Positions 32,092-40,307 of a stretch of 43,631 nt of DNA are shown here, piece by piece. The first letter of the stretch is position 1. The number at the start of each line of letters is the position of its first letter. The stretch is from Nitrospiraceae bacterium (GTDB lineage: Bacteria; Nitrospirota; Nitrospiria; Nitrospirales; Nitrospiraceae): the NCBI GenBank assembly GCA_919902505.1, contig CAKKRE010000025.1, forward strand, positions 1-43,631, read 5' to 3'. Both the position numbers and the translations under genes were made by a program. The notes below the pieces were generated by a model. It saw only the letters and a list, made by a program, of their open reading frames with translations. It did not search any database and was not told the origin of the DNA.

Positions 32092-33390
32092 ATGAGCGAT
32101 ATTGCCATCAAAGCCGACTGCCTGTCGAAGCACTACCGGCTCGGAGCCGCAAGCCGTCAGCATAATACCCTTCGGGATCATCTGATGCATCGCCTCCGAG
32201 GCCTGACGCGATGGGGCGGGGGCGAGTCGGAGTCGGAGTCGGAGTCGGATGCCTCGTTCTGGGCGCTGAAGGATATCTCGTTTGAGGTCAAGCGAGGTGA
32301 AGTGCTGGGAATCGTCGGGCACAACGGCGCGGGGAAGAGCACCTTGCTCAAGATCCTATCCAGGATCACTCAGCCGACGACCGGAACGGCGGATATTTAT
32401 GGGCGCGTCAGCTCGTTGCTTGAAGTGGGTACGGGGTTTCATTCCGAGTTGAGCGGTCGAGAGAACATTTACCTGAACGCGGCGATGTTAGGCATGCGAC
32501 GAGGGGAAGTGCGGAGAAAGTTCGATGAGATTGTGGCGTTCTCGGGAGTGGAAGCGTTCATCGACACACCGGTGAAACGCTATTCGAGCGGGATGTACGT
32601 GCGGCTGGCGTTCGCAGTCGCCGCACACCTCGAGCCTGAGATTCTGATCGTGGACGAGGTGTTGGCCGTCGGTGATGCGAGCTTCCAACAAAAGTGCCTG
32701 GGCAAAATGGAGGAAGTCAGCCGAAGCGGGCGGACGGTGCTGATCGTCAGCCACAACATGACCGTGATCGAAGGGTTGTGTGAACGCGCAATTCTTCTCG
32801 AGAAGGGGCGTGTCGCAAAGATCGGCAACACGCACGAGGTCGTTGAGGGCTATGCCGATGCCATTCGGGGTCTGGCGGGGACGGAGATAGAGGCGCGCCA
32901 TGACCGGGAGGGGCTCGGCGAGATCCTGCTCACCAGGATCGACGTGATGGATAGCGACAAGCACTCGGTCGCGGCGGCGATCACCGGTCGAGACGTTGTT
33001 CTCCGCATGTATTACCGGTGCGCCAAGGGAAAAGAATTTTCGAATTGCCGCGTCAGCATTTCCGTGAATGGACGGAAGGCGCAAGACCTGTTCGTCTTAT
33101 CCACCGACATCGTCGATCCGAAACCCTTGACCTTGCGTGGTGAAGGGTATGTCGATTTCATTTTGCCTGAATTGCCGCTCACCGGTGGCGCGTATTTCTT
33201 TCAGTCCTATATCGAGTCCAACGGGCATGCTCAGGATTGGATCAAGAATGTGGCGCCCTTTTCTGTGCTCGACGGCGACTACTATGGAACAGGTAAGCTA
33301 TGCCCGCCGGGATGGGAAGCCAACGGCGTTCTGGTTCGTTATCGCTGGGAGGCCGGCGAGGGCTCTCCGGCCGACACTCGCGCCAGCTAA
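32092..33390 (+). CDS. wzt: Polysaccharide ABC exporter ATPase with C-terminal substrate domain, Wzt type
   Basis: ATPase partner of Wzm, 432 aa. Walker A is GHNGAGKST (76-84), the signature YSSGM (164-168), Walker B ILIVDE (184-189) and the H-loop SHNM. An added C-terminal domain (about 280-425, including YVDFILPELPLTGGAYFFQS) is the beta-sandwich that in Wzt proteins recognises the modified end of the glycan, so this exporter probably handles a capped polymer. Between the first strand and Walker A a linker reads GESESESESD, encoded by four exact copies of GAGTCG (32224-32247). The start follows directly after the wzm stop. The glycan itself cannot be predicted since no synthesis genes are nearby. 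Confidence 0.9.
   Translation: MSDIAIKADCLSKHYRLGAASRQHNTLRDHLMHRLRGLTRWGGGESESESESDASFWALKDISFEVKRGEVLGIVGHNGAGKSTLLKILSRITQPTTGTADIYGRVSSLLEVGTGFHSELSGRENIYLNAAMLGMRRGEVRRKFDEIVAFSGVEAFIDTPVKRYSSGMYVRLAFAVAAHLEPEILIVDEVLAVGDASFQQKCLGKMEEVSRSGRTVLIVSHNMTVIEGLCERAILLEKGRVAKIGNTHEVVEGYADAIRGLAGTEIEARHDREGLGEILLTRIDVMDSDKHSVAAAITGRDVVLRMYYRCAKGKEFSNCRVSISVNGRKAQDLFVLSTDIVDPKPLTLRGEGYVDFILPELPLTGGAYFFQSYIESNGHAQDWIKNVAPFSVLDGDYYGTGKLCPPGWEANGVLVRYRWEAGEGSPADTRAS
32224..32247 (+). repeat. Hexanucleotide tandem repeat inside wzt
   Basis: Four perfect copies of GAGTCG encode a Glu-Ser repeat (residues 45-52 of Wzt). As the unit is six bases long, gain or loss of copies keeps the frame and only changes linker length. 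Confidence 0.85.
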
Positions 33391-33540
33391 TCCCTGTCCA
33401 CCCCCGTTTCCCTGCCGATTCAGCTCGTCACCATCCGCGCACAGTCTCTGTCGATAAATCAGTAATCACTCCGCAATGGACCCAGAGTGCGCTACGATTT
33501 GCCATTTACTGCCCGATGGCGATCGACTGAGGCGTACCGC

Positions 33541-33744
33541 ATGGGTTCCGGGTTTGAGGATGGACAGCAGGCCCAGCTAGAGCTGGCTGGATTGAGGCGA
33601 TCGCTGAAATGGACGAATATCCAACGGGAACAATTGTTGGATCGTCTCGATCTATTGCGTTTGGACAATCAACGCCTCCAGGAACGTGTGGATGAGTTGG
33701 AGCGTCAGTTGGCCGAGTTCAAGCAACAACAGGCTCTCTTCTAA
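33541..33744 (+). CDS. Small coiled-coil protein, 67 aa (candidate)
   Basis: A short, charged, entirely helical protein. The segment QREQLLDRLDLLRLDNQRL and QERVDELERQLAEFKQQQ shows heptad spacing of Leu/Val, as in parallel two-stranded coiled coils. There is no signal peptide or domain I recognise. GAGG lies eight bases before the ATG at 33541; the frame continues upstream to 33487 but the additional residues look non-coding. The regular heptads and low use of rare codons make it likely to be real. It sits between wzt and the 272-aa unknown protein, 150 bases from the former. Confidence 0.55.
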   Translation: MGSGFEDGQQAQLELAGLRRSLKWTNIQREQLLDRLDLLRLDNQRLQERVDELERQLAEFKQQQALF

Positions 33745-33869
33745 CGACCGCTCGTCGTCTCCCTCCTTGTGTCCTCTTCTTCACGCGCTCATCGACGGTC
33801 CCGGCATGATAAGGTGGAAAGAGGGCGGCTGTCGGATAACGCCACCTTGGAAAAGGCCTTGGGATATTC

Positions 33870-34688
33870 ATGACCCATCCGATCAAGACGGTGGATGATC
33901 TGCGTTGGTTTCTGGCGCGCACGGCGGGGTTTCGCGGCGGGCAGATTACCGATGTGCATCTGTCCAAGCGCCGGATCTTCGACGAAGCCTCAGGTCGCGA
34001 GGTGATGGTTGGGAGTATGGCGGCTGTGGTCGTGCGGTATCACGCGCAGGGCATTCTACGGGTCGCCAAACTTACCATGCTGGGCGTCACCGATCTTTCC
34101 CTCTTTGAGCAGGACGGCAGCGACTGCTCTCCCCTGGGGGCGATTCAGGTGGAGATGAGCGAGGGGAAATTACGCTTCTGGTTCGATCCCGATGGCAATC
34201 TTTATGTAGTCTGCGAAGAAGCGATGCTGGAAGAAGTCTCGTTGCCGGCCAGTGAATCGGACATGGGCGGCGAGATTGCGCAATGGACGTTTCAGGCCGA
34301 TTCCGGTGAGGCCCCTACGGTGGAATGGCTGCTTGCCCAGTTGGATCAGGCGGGTGCGCCCTGTATCTGGAAGACAGCGACGCGTCGGCAAGGTCGACAC
34401 AGTCCGATGTGTTGGGAGGGGGAGTTAGCGATGGCTGCCGACGTGGCGGCCGGTGCTGCAGCAGCGCTCCGCGTGGAGGCGTATGGGCCCCTAGATGGAG
34501 CCGGATTCGGACTCCGCTTGCAGACACGTGACGCTGCCGGTCGCTTGGGTGGTCGACTGCTGAGCCTGGTGACCGACCTGGTCACGCAACGGTATCGCGG
34601 GACGTGCCTTGTGGGGCAGACGTTTCTCTCACACGAGGAATGGGCGAATTGGAACTCATTCAGGTCCACACATCAGGCCAGTGGATGA
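33870..34688 (+). CDS. Unknown protein, 272 aa
   Basis: I do not recognise this protein. It is soluble, without signal peptide. The N-terminal half is strand-rich: HLSKRRIFDEASGREVMVG, AAVVVRYHAQGILRVAKLTM, and KLRFWFDPDGNLYVVCEEA suggest a beta-sheet domain in which a ligand or partner could bind. The C-terminal half has an Ala-rich helix (MAADVAAGAAAALRVEAYG) and ends with a helix containing LVTDLVTQRYRG. It has one cysteine in each of several loops and no catalytic pattern I can name. No strong Shine-Dalgarno sequence precedes the ATG. It is convergent with the methyltransferase gene, 21 bases apart. Confidence 0.72.
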   Translation: MTHPIKTVDDLRWFLARTAGFRGGQITDVHLSKRRIFDEASGREVMVGSMAAVVVRYHAQGILRVAKLTMLGVTDLSLFEQDGSDCSPLGAIQVEMSEGKLRFWFDPDGNLYVVCEEAMLEEVSLPASESDMGGEIAQWTFQADSGEAPTVEWLLAQLDQAGAPCIWKTATRRQGRHSPMCWEGELAMAADVAAGAAAALRVEAYGPLDGAGFGLRLQTRDAAGRLGGRLLSLVTDLVTQRYRGTCLVGQTFLSHEEWANWNSFRSTHQASG

Positions 34689-34709
34689 AGTGGAGACCGA
34701 ATCAGCCCG

Positions 34710-35402
34710 TTAGTTGTGATGTCCGTGCCTTCCGTTTCCGTTCCCATTCACACTCCCGTGTCCATTCACGCTGCCGTTCTTGGCACCCTTCTGATTGACA
34801 CATTCCACCAAGTGCCAGAACTTCATCGGGTTGACCTTTTCTTTACGGGCGACGTGGAGGTTGGTCCCTTCGAGCACGGTGTTCAACGAGAGGTCGGTTC
34901 GGAAGCCGATATGCTTGCAGAGGGGAGAGATCACTTTTTCCACGGCCGCGATCAATTTGTTGCCGTTGCTGAAGTGGTTCAGCATGATGATGCGTCCGCC
35001 CGGTTTGCAGACGCGAATCATTTCGTTCACGACTTTGCGATAATCCGGCACGGCGGTGACGACGTAGGCCGCCATTACGGTATCGAAGCTGTCGTCGGCA
35101 AAGTCCATTTTCCCGGCGTCCATCAACATCAGCCGCACATGGTCCAGATGGTAGTGCGACTGGCGCTGCCTGGCTTTTGCCAGCATGCCTGAGGAGAGAT
35201 CGATGCCGATGATTTCGCAATTCTTCGGGTAATACTCCAGGGCGATTCCGGTTCCCACGCCGACTTCCAGAATTTTCTCTTCCGGTCGGATTCGGAGGTT
35301 GCGCACGCAGGCTTCGCGCGACTCGTGGAAGATTTTTCCGAAAATATGATCGTAGACGCCGGAATAACTGGTGTACACTCGCTCGACTTTGGCGATATCC
35401 AT
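34710..35402 (-). CDS. SAM-dependent methyltransferase, PmtA/UbiE-like, with Gly/Asn/His tail
   Basis: A 230-aa class-I methyltransferase. Motif I is LEVGVGTG (45-52), followed by IGIDLSSGML, a DAGKMDFADDSFDTVMAAYV block and VCKPGGRIIMLNHF. The N-terminus YTSYSGVYDHIFGKIFHESRE resembles bacterial phosphatidylethanolamine N-methyltransferases of the PmtA type more than UbiE; a role in phospholipid methylation is possible but not proven. The last 22 residues form a low-complexity tail of Gly, Asn and His (NGHGSVNGNGNGRHGHHN) that is not part of the fold and could bind metal. GGAGGG lies upstream of the ATG. It stands alone, convergent with the 272-aa protein and divergent from a membrane protein. 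Confidence 0.82.
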   Translation of the reverse strand: MDIAKVERVYTSYSGVYDHIFGKIFHESREACVRNLRIRPEEKILEVGVGTGIALEYYPKNCEIIGIDLSSGMLAKARQRQSHYHLDHVRLMLMDAGKMDFADDSFDTVMAAYVVTAVPDYRKVVNEMIRVCKPGGRIIMLNHFSNGNKLIAAVEKVISPLCKHIGFRTDLSLNTVLEGTNLHVARKEKVNPMKFWHLVECVNQKGAKNGSVNGHGSVNGNGNGRHGHHN

Positions 35403-35656
35403 CGTCCCTCCGCAAAATCACGCCTCTCCGCCCGCACACTCTGCAGTGCAGAAGCGACGGCGATGAGAAGTGTGGCGTGGAAAAATCTATGAAGGCGGGA
35501 CTGCAATCCGGATGACTCGTCCTCACCCGCCGGACAAGAACGGGCTTAATGTAGCCAAAGCACTCATAGGGAGTCAACAGGTTCCTCCGATTTTTGAGTG
35601 CGCTTGCGTATCGTCCGGGCTTGATTCTCCGTAAAGCCCTGTGGGAAGTTTCCGCT

Positions 35657-36277
35657 ATGATTTTGGCCGGTGCGTTTGCCATCGTGTTGTGTGTCGGGTT
35701 GATCGTCGGTGACTGGATGTACTTTGCCCGTCTCTCGTCCGATGCCAGCCGTTACGGGTATGGGATCGGGCGGGTGCAGGATCGGTTTGCCGTGCTGACC
35801 GTTCCTCAACTGCTGCGCACGTTCGACCAGAACGGCTTTCTGAGTCTGCCCCACGGCGTCGCGCGGGTCTTTCCGGAGGCAAACCGGATGGTCATCAGGC
35901 CGACCCATCGCCTCTTCTCCCTGCGCTTCCGCACGGCCTGGCCGTTAAAGGGCTCCATCGAATGGGTGCCGGAGGCGGAAGGACTGACGATGGTGTGCAC
36001 GAAGCGGGTACCCTGGTCGTCTTCGATTCTCACGTTCCTGTGGTTCAGCCTTGTGGGGTTCGGGACGCTCGGGTTCGTGATTACCTATCTGTTCGAAGGC
36101 GGGATCGACTCACTGGGGAGCGTACTGCTGGGCATCGGTGTCACCGGCGTGGGAATGATCGTGGTCGCCTTCGGCCTGTTGACGATTACGGTGGCCTATC
36201 GCATCGAAAATACGAGACTGATGCAGGTCTACACGGAGCTTCGTGACGTGGCGTTGAAAAGCGAAGGGGCTGCCTAG
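35657..36277 (+). CDS. Unknown membrane protein, 206 aa
   Basis: I do not recognise the family. One N-terminal membrane helix (MILAGAFAIVLCVGLIVGDWMYF) may also be an uncleaved signal; a beta-rich domain of about 95 residues follows (RFAVLTVPQLLRTFDQNGF, RMVIRPTHRLFSLRF, EAEGLTMVCTKRVPW), and then two helices, ILTFLWFSLVGFGTLGFVITYLF in two parts and GIGVTGVGMIVVAFGLLTI. The domain between helices 1 and 2 would lie outside the cytoplasm if the N-terminus is inside. GGGAAG precedes the ATG at 35657; the frame opens at 35594. Its stop overlaps the stop of the convergent 118-aa gene by four bases. Confidence 0.7.
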   Translation: MILAGAFAIVLCVGLIVGDWMYFARLSSDASRYGYGIGRVQDRFAVLTVPQLLRTFDQNGFLSLPHGVARVFPEANRMVIRPTHRLFSLRFRTAWPLKGSIEWVPEAEGLTMVCTKRVPWSSSILTFLWFSLVGFGTLGFVITYLFEGGIDSLGSVLLGIGVTGVGMIVVAFGLLTITVAYRIENTRLMQVYTELRDVALKSEGAA

Positions 36278-36630
36278 CTGGTCGGACGATAGAGGTTGAG
36301 CAGGTGCTCGAATTCCGGCGGCAGCTCCAGTGCCGCTCCGGATCGTGCCAGGCCGGCGATGATCCCGCGATGTTTTGCGCTCAGGCCGGATTCGACGAAG
36401 GCCTGTCGGAAGTACGTCCATCGCAAGGACGAGTCCGTGGATACCTGTTGGAGTTCTTCGGACGACAACGTTTTGAGTCTCGCGGTCAGGGCCCCCAGGG
36501 CTTTCTCGACCGTGTCGTAGGGAGCGGCCAGCTTGAGCGTGCTGTAGAATGTGTGGAGATGCTCCCGGAATTCGTCCCGGAGCGATTCCACCGGGCCTAT
36601 TCCCTGCCGGTGGTCCTTCTGTGTGCCCAT
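36274..36630 (-). CDS. Unknown helical protein, 118 aa
   Basis: A soluble, helical protein without recognisable domain. The order is an amphipathic helix (VESLRDEFREHLHTFYSTLKL), then VEKALGALTARLKTLSSEEL, SLRWTYFRQAFVESGL and the short AGLARSGAALELPPEFEHLL. AGGAGA before the ATG supports the start. The composition suggests a small adaptor or regulator, but nothing names a function. Tail-to-tail it overlaps the membrane protein gene by four bases. The lipoprotein gene at 36741 is divergent, 110 bases away. Confidence 0.7.
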   Translation of the reverse strand: MGTQKDHRQGIGPVESLRDEFREHLHTFYSTLKLAAPYDTVEKALGALTARLKTLSSEELQQVSTDSSLRWTYFRQAFVESGLSAKHRGIIAGLARSGAALELPPEFEHLLNLYRPTS

Positions 36631-36740
36631 GTCGGTCTCCTGTGCGGTGCCCTGTTCAAAGGAAGCTTACGGGAGGAACGACGTGCGGCGCAACGCGTTT
36701 TCGTGCGAGGCATTCATTTTTCTTATGTAGGGAGGCTGTC

Positions 36741-37232
36741 ATGCGTTATCGATCCTTGGTTGTCCTCATCGGCGTGCTTGTGACCGGATTGACCGGTTGT
36801 TCATCCCATCACCACGGGAGTTATGGACATGGGAAGGGCGATTACTATTGGAGCAAGGCTTCTCAGGATGTGAGCGGCTTGGTTGAAAAGCATGTCAAAA
36901 ATCAGGAGACCGCGAAGCAGGTCAATACGGTGATGGGAGAGATGATCACTGAGATCAAGTCGGCACGGGAGCAGCATCGCCAATCTCATCGCGCGCTCTA
37001 CGAGCTGAACGCCAACTATGCGGCGACGCCGGAGGAGTTTACGAAAATTCTGGACGAATTGAACAACAACCGGATGCGTTCTTCCGCACGGATGCTCAGC
37101 CTTCGCTTCAAGATGAAGTCGTTGCTGACAGCCGAGGAATGGTCGGCAATGTCGGAGGAATTGAAACGGTATGGCAGCCGGTACTACGGCAAGGGCGCAG
37201 AAGCTGCGGCCCCTGCTGCCGCCCAACCCTAG
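36741..37232 (+). CDS. Periplasmic lipoprotein, 163 aa, Spy/CpxP-like in outline
   Basis: A lipoprotein signal (SLVVLIGVLVTGLTGC, lipobox LTGC, C20) leads into a His/Gly-rich linker (SHHHGSYGHGKG) and a helical domain. The helices (VNTVMGEMITEIKSAREQHR, FTKILDELNNNRMRSSARML, SLRFKMKSLLTAEEWSAMS) have the length and the LTAEEW pattern of Spy/CpxP-type periplasmic stress proteins, in which an LTxxQ motif is common; the exact motif is not present. The tail is Ala/Pro-rich. GGGAGG five bases before the ATG fixes the start. The His-rich linker could bind metal. It is convergent with the histidine phosphatase gene, 16 bases apart. Confidence 0.75.
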   Translation: MRYRSLVVLIGVLVTGLTGCSSHHHGSYGHGKGDYYWSKASQDVSGLVEKHVKNQETAKQVNTVMGEMITEIKSAREQHRQSHRALYELNANYAATPEEFTKILDELNNNRMRSSARMLSLRFKMKSLLTAEEWSAMSEELKRYGSRYYGKGAEAAAPAAAQP

Positions 37233-37248
37233 AAGGTCGGGTGGTCGA

Positions 37249-37857
37249 CTACAGAAGCGTTTCTAAGCCGGGGCGATGGTTGAGGAACAGCAGCTGGGCT
37301 GTGGCGCCTGTCAGGTCCAGCCCGCTGATCGCCACGTGATCGATGCGAGCCTGGCGGATGATCGCCAGGTCAAGATGCAGGTAGTGCGCGAGAATCGCCC
37401 GAATGACATCCCCGTGGGTCACGATCACGACGGGGGTGTCGTGGGCGTGGGCGAGGGCCTGTTCCACTGCCGCCACCGCCCGCAGTTGCACCTCGCGCAG
37501 CGTTTCTCCGCCGGAAGGCCGGGCCCGGTCCGGGTGGGTGTACCACTCCCGCTTGGCCGGGTCGTCGGCGAATTCATGCCAATAGCGATTGATCCAATCA
37601 CCCACGCCGATCTCACTGAGTCCGGGAACCCGATGCAGTGGGATCTTCTGTGGCCCACGTAAAATCTCGGCGGTCTGCGCGGCCCGCAGGACCGGACTGG
37701 TGTAGATGGCCGCGATCGGGGCGCGAAACAGGATGCCGGCGCAGGTGCGGGCCTGTTCTTCGCCGGTCCGGTTGAGGGGAATCGGTTGATCGCCCATCAC
37801 CCGGCCGGAGCGGTTCCATTCCGTTTCTCCATGTCTGATGAGCAGGACGATCGGCAT
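37249..37857 (-). CDS. Histidine phosphatase family protein
   Basis: A 202-aa phosphatase of the phosphoglycerate-mutase superfamily. The phosphorylated histidine is H9 in LIRHGETEWNRSGR and the second is in VIVTHGDVIRAIL; TSPVLRAAQTAEI and the acid SEIGVGDW complete the active site. It lacks the YGELQG pattern of the true mutase at 5549 and looks like the CobC/PhoE/broad-specificity group. The substrate is unknown. It is the third gene of a minus-strand group with the BNR lipoprotein (18 bases upstream) and the AttH-like protein. No good Shine-Dalgarno sequence is seen, consistent with coupling to the gene before it. Confidence 0.87.
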   Translation of the reverse strand: MPIVLLIRHGETEWNRSGRVMGDQPIPLNRTGEEQARTCAGILFRAPIAAIYTSPVLRAAQTAEILRGPQKIPLHRVPGLSEIGVGDWINRYWHEFADDPAKREWYTHPDRARPSGGETLREVQLRAVAAVEQALAHAHDTPVVIVTHGDVIRAILAHYLHLDLAIIRQARIDHVAISGLDLTGATAQLLFLNHRPGLETLL

Positions 37858-37875
37858 CGGGAGATCTCGTCACCC

Positions 37876-38925
37876 CTACGGCGCGGGTGCCGCTTGCGCG
37901 TGACTGGTCAGGGGGATCGGGGTCCATTGTGCGCCGCCGTTGGTCGACCGATACAATCCACTACCATTGGTCCCCAGATAGAGCAGTTGAGGGTCGCTGG
38001 GGCTGAGGCTGATCGTTCGCACATTCATGGTCGTCAGTCCCCGGTTGTGGGCTTGCCAGGTTTTTCCGCCATCGGCGGTCTTGAGAATACCCTCTGGGCC
38101 ACCGATGTACACAATGTTGGGATCGGTCGGATGCAGAGCCAGGGTGCTGATGAATTGATTGGCCAGGTTTTGACCGATCTGTTCCCAGTAGTCGGCCCGG
38201 TTGGTGGATCGAAAGAGTCCCTTGGTCGTGGCGGCATAGACGATGTCGGAATGACGGGGATCGACCGCCAGCATATTCACCCCGAGCGCCATGGCGGCGT
38301 TCAGCACATCGTCGGGAATGAGCCCGTTGTTTTTCTTCTGCCAGGTCGTGCCGCCGTCTTCACTGCGATAGGTACCGCCTGTCGTCCCGGCGTACAACAC
38401 GCGAGGGTGCTGATGATCCATGGTGATGCAGGTGACGATATGCACTTCCTTCATGCCCGCCATCCGCTCTTCCCATTCCCGTCCTCCGTTTTTGCTGACA
38501 AAGGCGCCGACCGTCGTGGCCAGATACATGAGTTCGGTATTGTCTGGATGAAAGATGATTTCATTGACGAAGGACACATGCTCTTTGAGCCCGACATTGT
38601 GCGGGAGCCAATGCTGCCCGCCGTCGGGGCTCTTGTAGATGGCATCGCCCATCGTGCCCGCATAGACCGTGGCAGGGAGTTTCGGGTCGATCGCCAGCGT
38701 CGTGACGCGGCGGGCCGTGAAGGCCTGAAACTGTTCCCAGGTCGCGCCACCGTCGCGGGTCTTGTGCACGGCTTCGTTCGTCGCGACATAAACAATGTTG
38801 GGGTTCGACGGATGGAGCGCGATCGAGACCACCGCCGCCTCGCGCGACCCGCAAGCCAGGAGGAACAGGCCGCCCAGGAAGACGGATGTCCGGAGCAGGG
38901 CGGCCATTCGAGTTCGTCGTGTCAT
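37876..38925 (-). CDS. Ycf48/BNR-repeat beta-propeller lipoprotein
   Basis: A 349-aa exported protein. The signal ends in a lipobox, LLACGS, with C25. The mature part is a chain of about seven to eight repeats of roughly 40 residues, each with a SxDGGxTW-like turn: KTRDGGATW, KSPDGGQHW, VSKNGGREW, RSEDGGTTW, RSTNRADYW, KTADGGKTW and RSTNGGAQW. Each is preceded by an HPxxPNIVYVAT-like strand. This is the sialidase/Ycf48-type beta-propeller. In cyanobacteria Ycf48 assists photosystem II; in other bacteria members are mostly uncharacterised. An ATG at 38949 adds eight residues and cannot be excluded. It lies 40-64 bases behind the AttH-like gene on the same strand. Confidence 0.83.
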   Translation of the reverse strand: MTRRTRMAALLRTSVFLGGLFLLACGSREAAVVSIALHPSNPNIVYVATNEAVHKTRDGGATWEQFQAFTARRVTTLAIDPKLPATVYAGTMGDAIYKSPDGGQHWLPHNVGLKEHVSFVNEIIFHPDNTELMYLATTVGAFVSKNGGREWEERMAGMKEVHIVTCITMDHQHPRVLYAGTTGGTYRSEDGGTTWQKKNNGLIPDDVLNAAMALGVNMLAVDPRHSDIVYAATTKGLFRSTNRADYWEQIGQNLANQFISTLALHPTDPNIVYIGGPEGILKTADGGKTWQAHNRGLTTMNVRTISLSPSDPQLLYLGTNGSGLYRSTNGGAQWTPIPLTSHAQAAPAP

Positions 38926-38988
38926 CACAATGGCCGCAGACCTAACCATAGCGTAGCGATTGAGTCAAGGTAGACATCAGGTGAGTGG

Positions 38989-40128
38989 TTACAGCCGCTG
39001 GGTGAAACGCTCGGCGTATCCCGTCAGTTCGACATAGCCACGTCCCGTGACGGCTGTGCCGTGGATTTGCCCGGTGGCGGACACGGCCCCTTCCCAGTAC
39101 GTCACGCGGGTGCTGCGCGCGGTATTCAGTTCCTGGTCGGCGAGCAACGATCGCACCTCCAGGTTGAGTCCCAGGCTGGGCGCTGTGATTCGCCAATGTT
39201 GTGGATACTGCGCCTTCGATCGCGGGCTTGTCCAATAGTCGAGCGACTCAACGGTGAGGTCCTGGGCTGTGAGCGGCCGGGTTCGTCCATCGGCAAAGAT
39301 CAAGGTACCGCTGGAGACGGGGTCTGCCGATCCATCGGCCCGCCGCAGGGAATACCACATCAGTTCGGTCGAGTCGCTCAGCTGCAGGCTGAACCAGTCC
39401 CATCCCACCACATCTCGTCCCAGGTCGGCTGAGCCGAATTCATGATCCATCCAGCTGAGACCGGAGACGGAAAAGGTGTCCGCGCCGATTCGAATCTCCC
39501 CCTCGGTTGTCAGGTGGGTGAACGAATAATAGTGAGAGGCCTGCTCAGGTCGCGCGCCCTTGCGGCTGATGCCCTCCCGTCCGTGGAGCACGGGCGGCTT
39601 CCCCGGGGTGACCTGCAAATCGATCGCAACTGCATCGGTGGCAGCCTGGAGCCTCTGTCGGGACGACGTGGGATCATCCATGGTGGCTGACCAGCGATCG
39701 AGCCAGACATGCAGCCGGTCCGTCTCCGCGCCGGCCTTTCCGAGACCTTCGCGACTCAACTTGTCGGCGTAGATGAATCGCTTGCCTTCGAGGTCGGTGA
39801 GGGCGAAGTGGGCCAGATAGAGTTGTTGAATCGACCACTGCGAGGGGTGAGTCCGGACTTGTTCCGGTGGAATGCCTCGCCTGAAAAAGGTGAGCTCAAA
39901 TCCGAACTGCCGGCCTCCGGCGGCCGTGAGATGGCCGGTGTAATACCACCATTCAGTACGAAACCGTTCGTGGGCGCCATGGTCTTTAGGAAATTCATAT
40001 CGGTAGCCAGGCTTGGCGGTGTCAAATGACGGTGCCTGGTTGTCCGTTGCCACAGAATGCACGGTGCCGGTCAGAAGCACGGCCATAACCGCCAGGACGG
40101 CGAATGTAGCATGGCGCACTGTGATCAT
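38989..40128 (-). CDS. AttH/CrtC-type lipocalin-like protein
   Basis: A 379-aa exported protein. The N-terminus is a signal peptide (FAVLAVMAVLLTGTVHSVA, cleavage near residue 27). The mature part is the two-barrel fold of the AttH/carotenoid 1,2-hydratase family: RFRTEWWYYTGHL and FGFELTFFRRGIP are the entry motifs, SGLSWMDHEFGSADLGRDVVGWDWF, quoted here up to the DHEF core, is the second signature, and the C-terminus ends in GRGYVELTGY. Family members are often encoded beside LolCDE-like ABC genes; here the neighbours are a BNR lipoprotein and a phosphatase. No carotenoid genes are nearby, so hydratase activity is doubtful. The start has only a weak AGTGAG. Confidence 0.88.
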   Translation of the reverse strand: MITVRHATFAVLAVMAVLLTGTVHSVATDNQAPSFDTAKPGYRYEFPKDHGAHERFRTEWWYYTGHLTAAGGRQFGFELTFFRRGIPPEQVRTHPSQWSIQQLYLAHFALTDLEGKRFIYADKLSREGLGKAGAETDRLHVWLDRWSATMDDPTSSRQRLQAATDAVAIDLQVTPGKPPVLHGREGISRKGARPEQASHYYSFTHLTTEGEIRIGADTFSVSGLSWMDHEFGSADLGRDVVGWDWFSLQLSDSTELMWYSLRRADGSADPVSSGTLIFADGRTRPLTAQDLTVESLDYWTSPRSKAQYPQHWRITAPSLGLNLEVRSLLADQELNTARSTRVTYWEGAVSATGQIHGTAVTGRGYVELTGYAERFTQRL

Positions 40129-40190
40129 GTCCGACTCACTGGCTGTCGCCTGTGCGCGGTGAGGAGGGGCGGCCTATGATGCGGTGGCAT

Positions 40191-40219
40191 ATTTTGATGA
40201 TGGACCGACGGAACGCCAA
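40191..40219 (-). promoter_or_regulatory. Candidate sigma70 promoter for the AttH-like operon
   Basis: On the minus strand TTGGCG (40219-40214) and CAAAAT (40196-40191) are 17 bases apart, about 60 bases before the start codon at 40128. Weak but well placed. Confidence 0.35.
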
Positions 40220-40272
40220 TATTCATGAGGGTTTTGTGAGGGTCATTTCCGTAACTGCCTTGGCTTGCAGCG

Positions 40273-40302
40273 TTGACAATTTTGCAAAGCATCAGCTATC
40301 GT
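40273..40302 (+). promoter_or_regulatory. Candidate sigma70 promoter for the Lon-N-domain gene
   Basis: A perfect TTGACA (40273-40278) and TATCGT (40297-40302) are 18 bases apart. The predicted transcript start falls at the ATG at 40308, so either the message is leaderless or another -10 box is used. Confidence 0.5.
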
Positions 40303-40307
40303 GAGCC

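Noticed and set aside
37786..38973. A 395-aa plus-strand frame opposite the BNR lipoprotein
   Set aside because: It mirrors the repeats of the real minus-strand beta-propeller gene; Gly/Arg/His-rich with no signal or motif.
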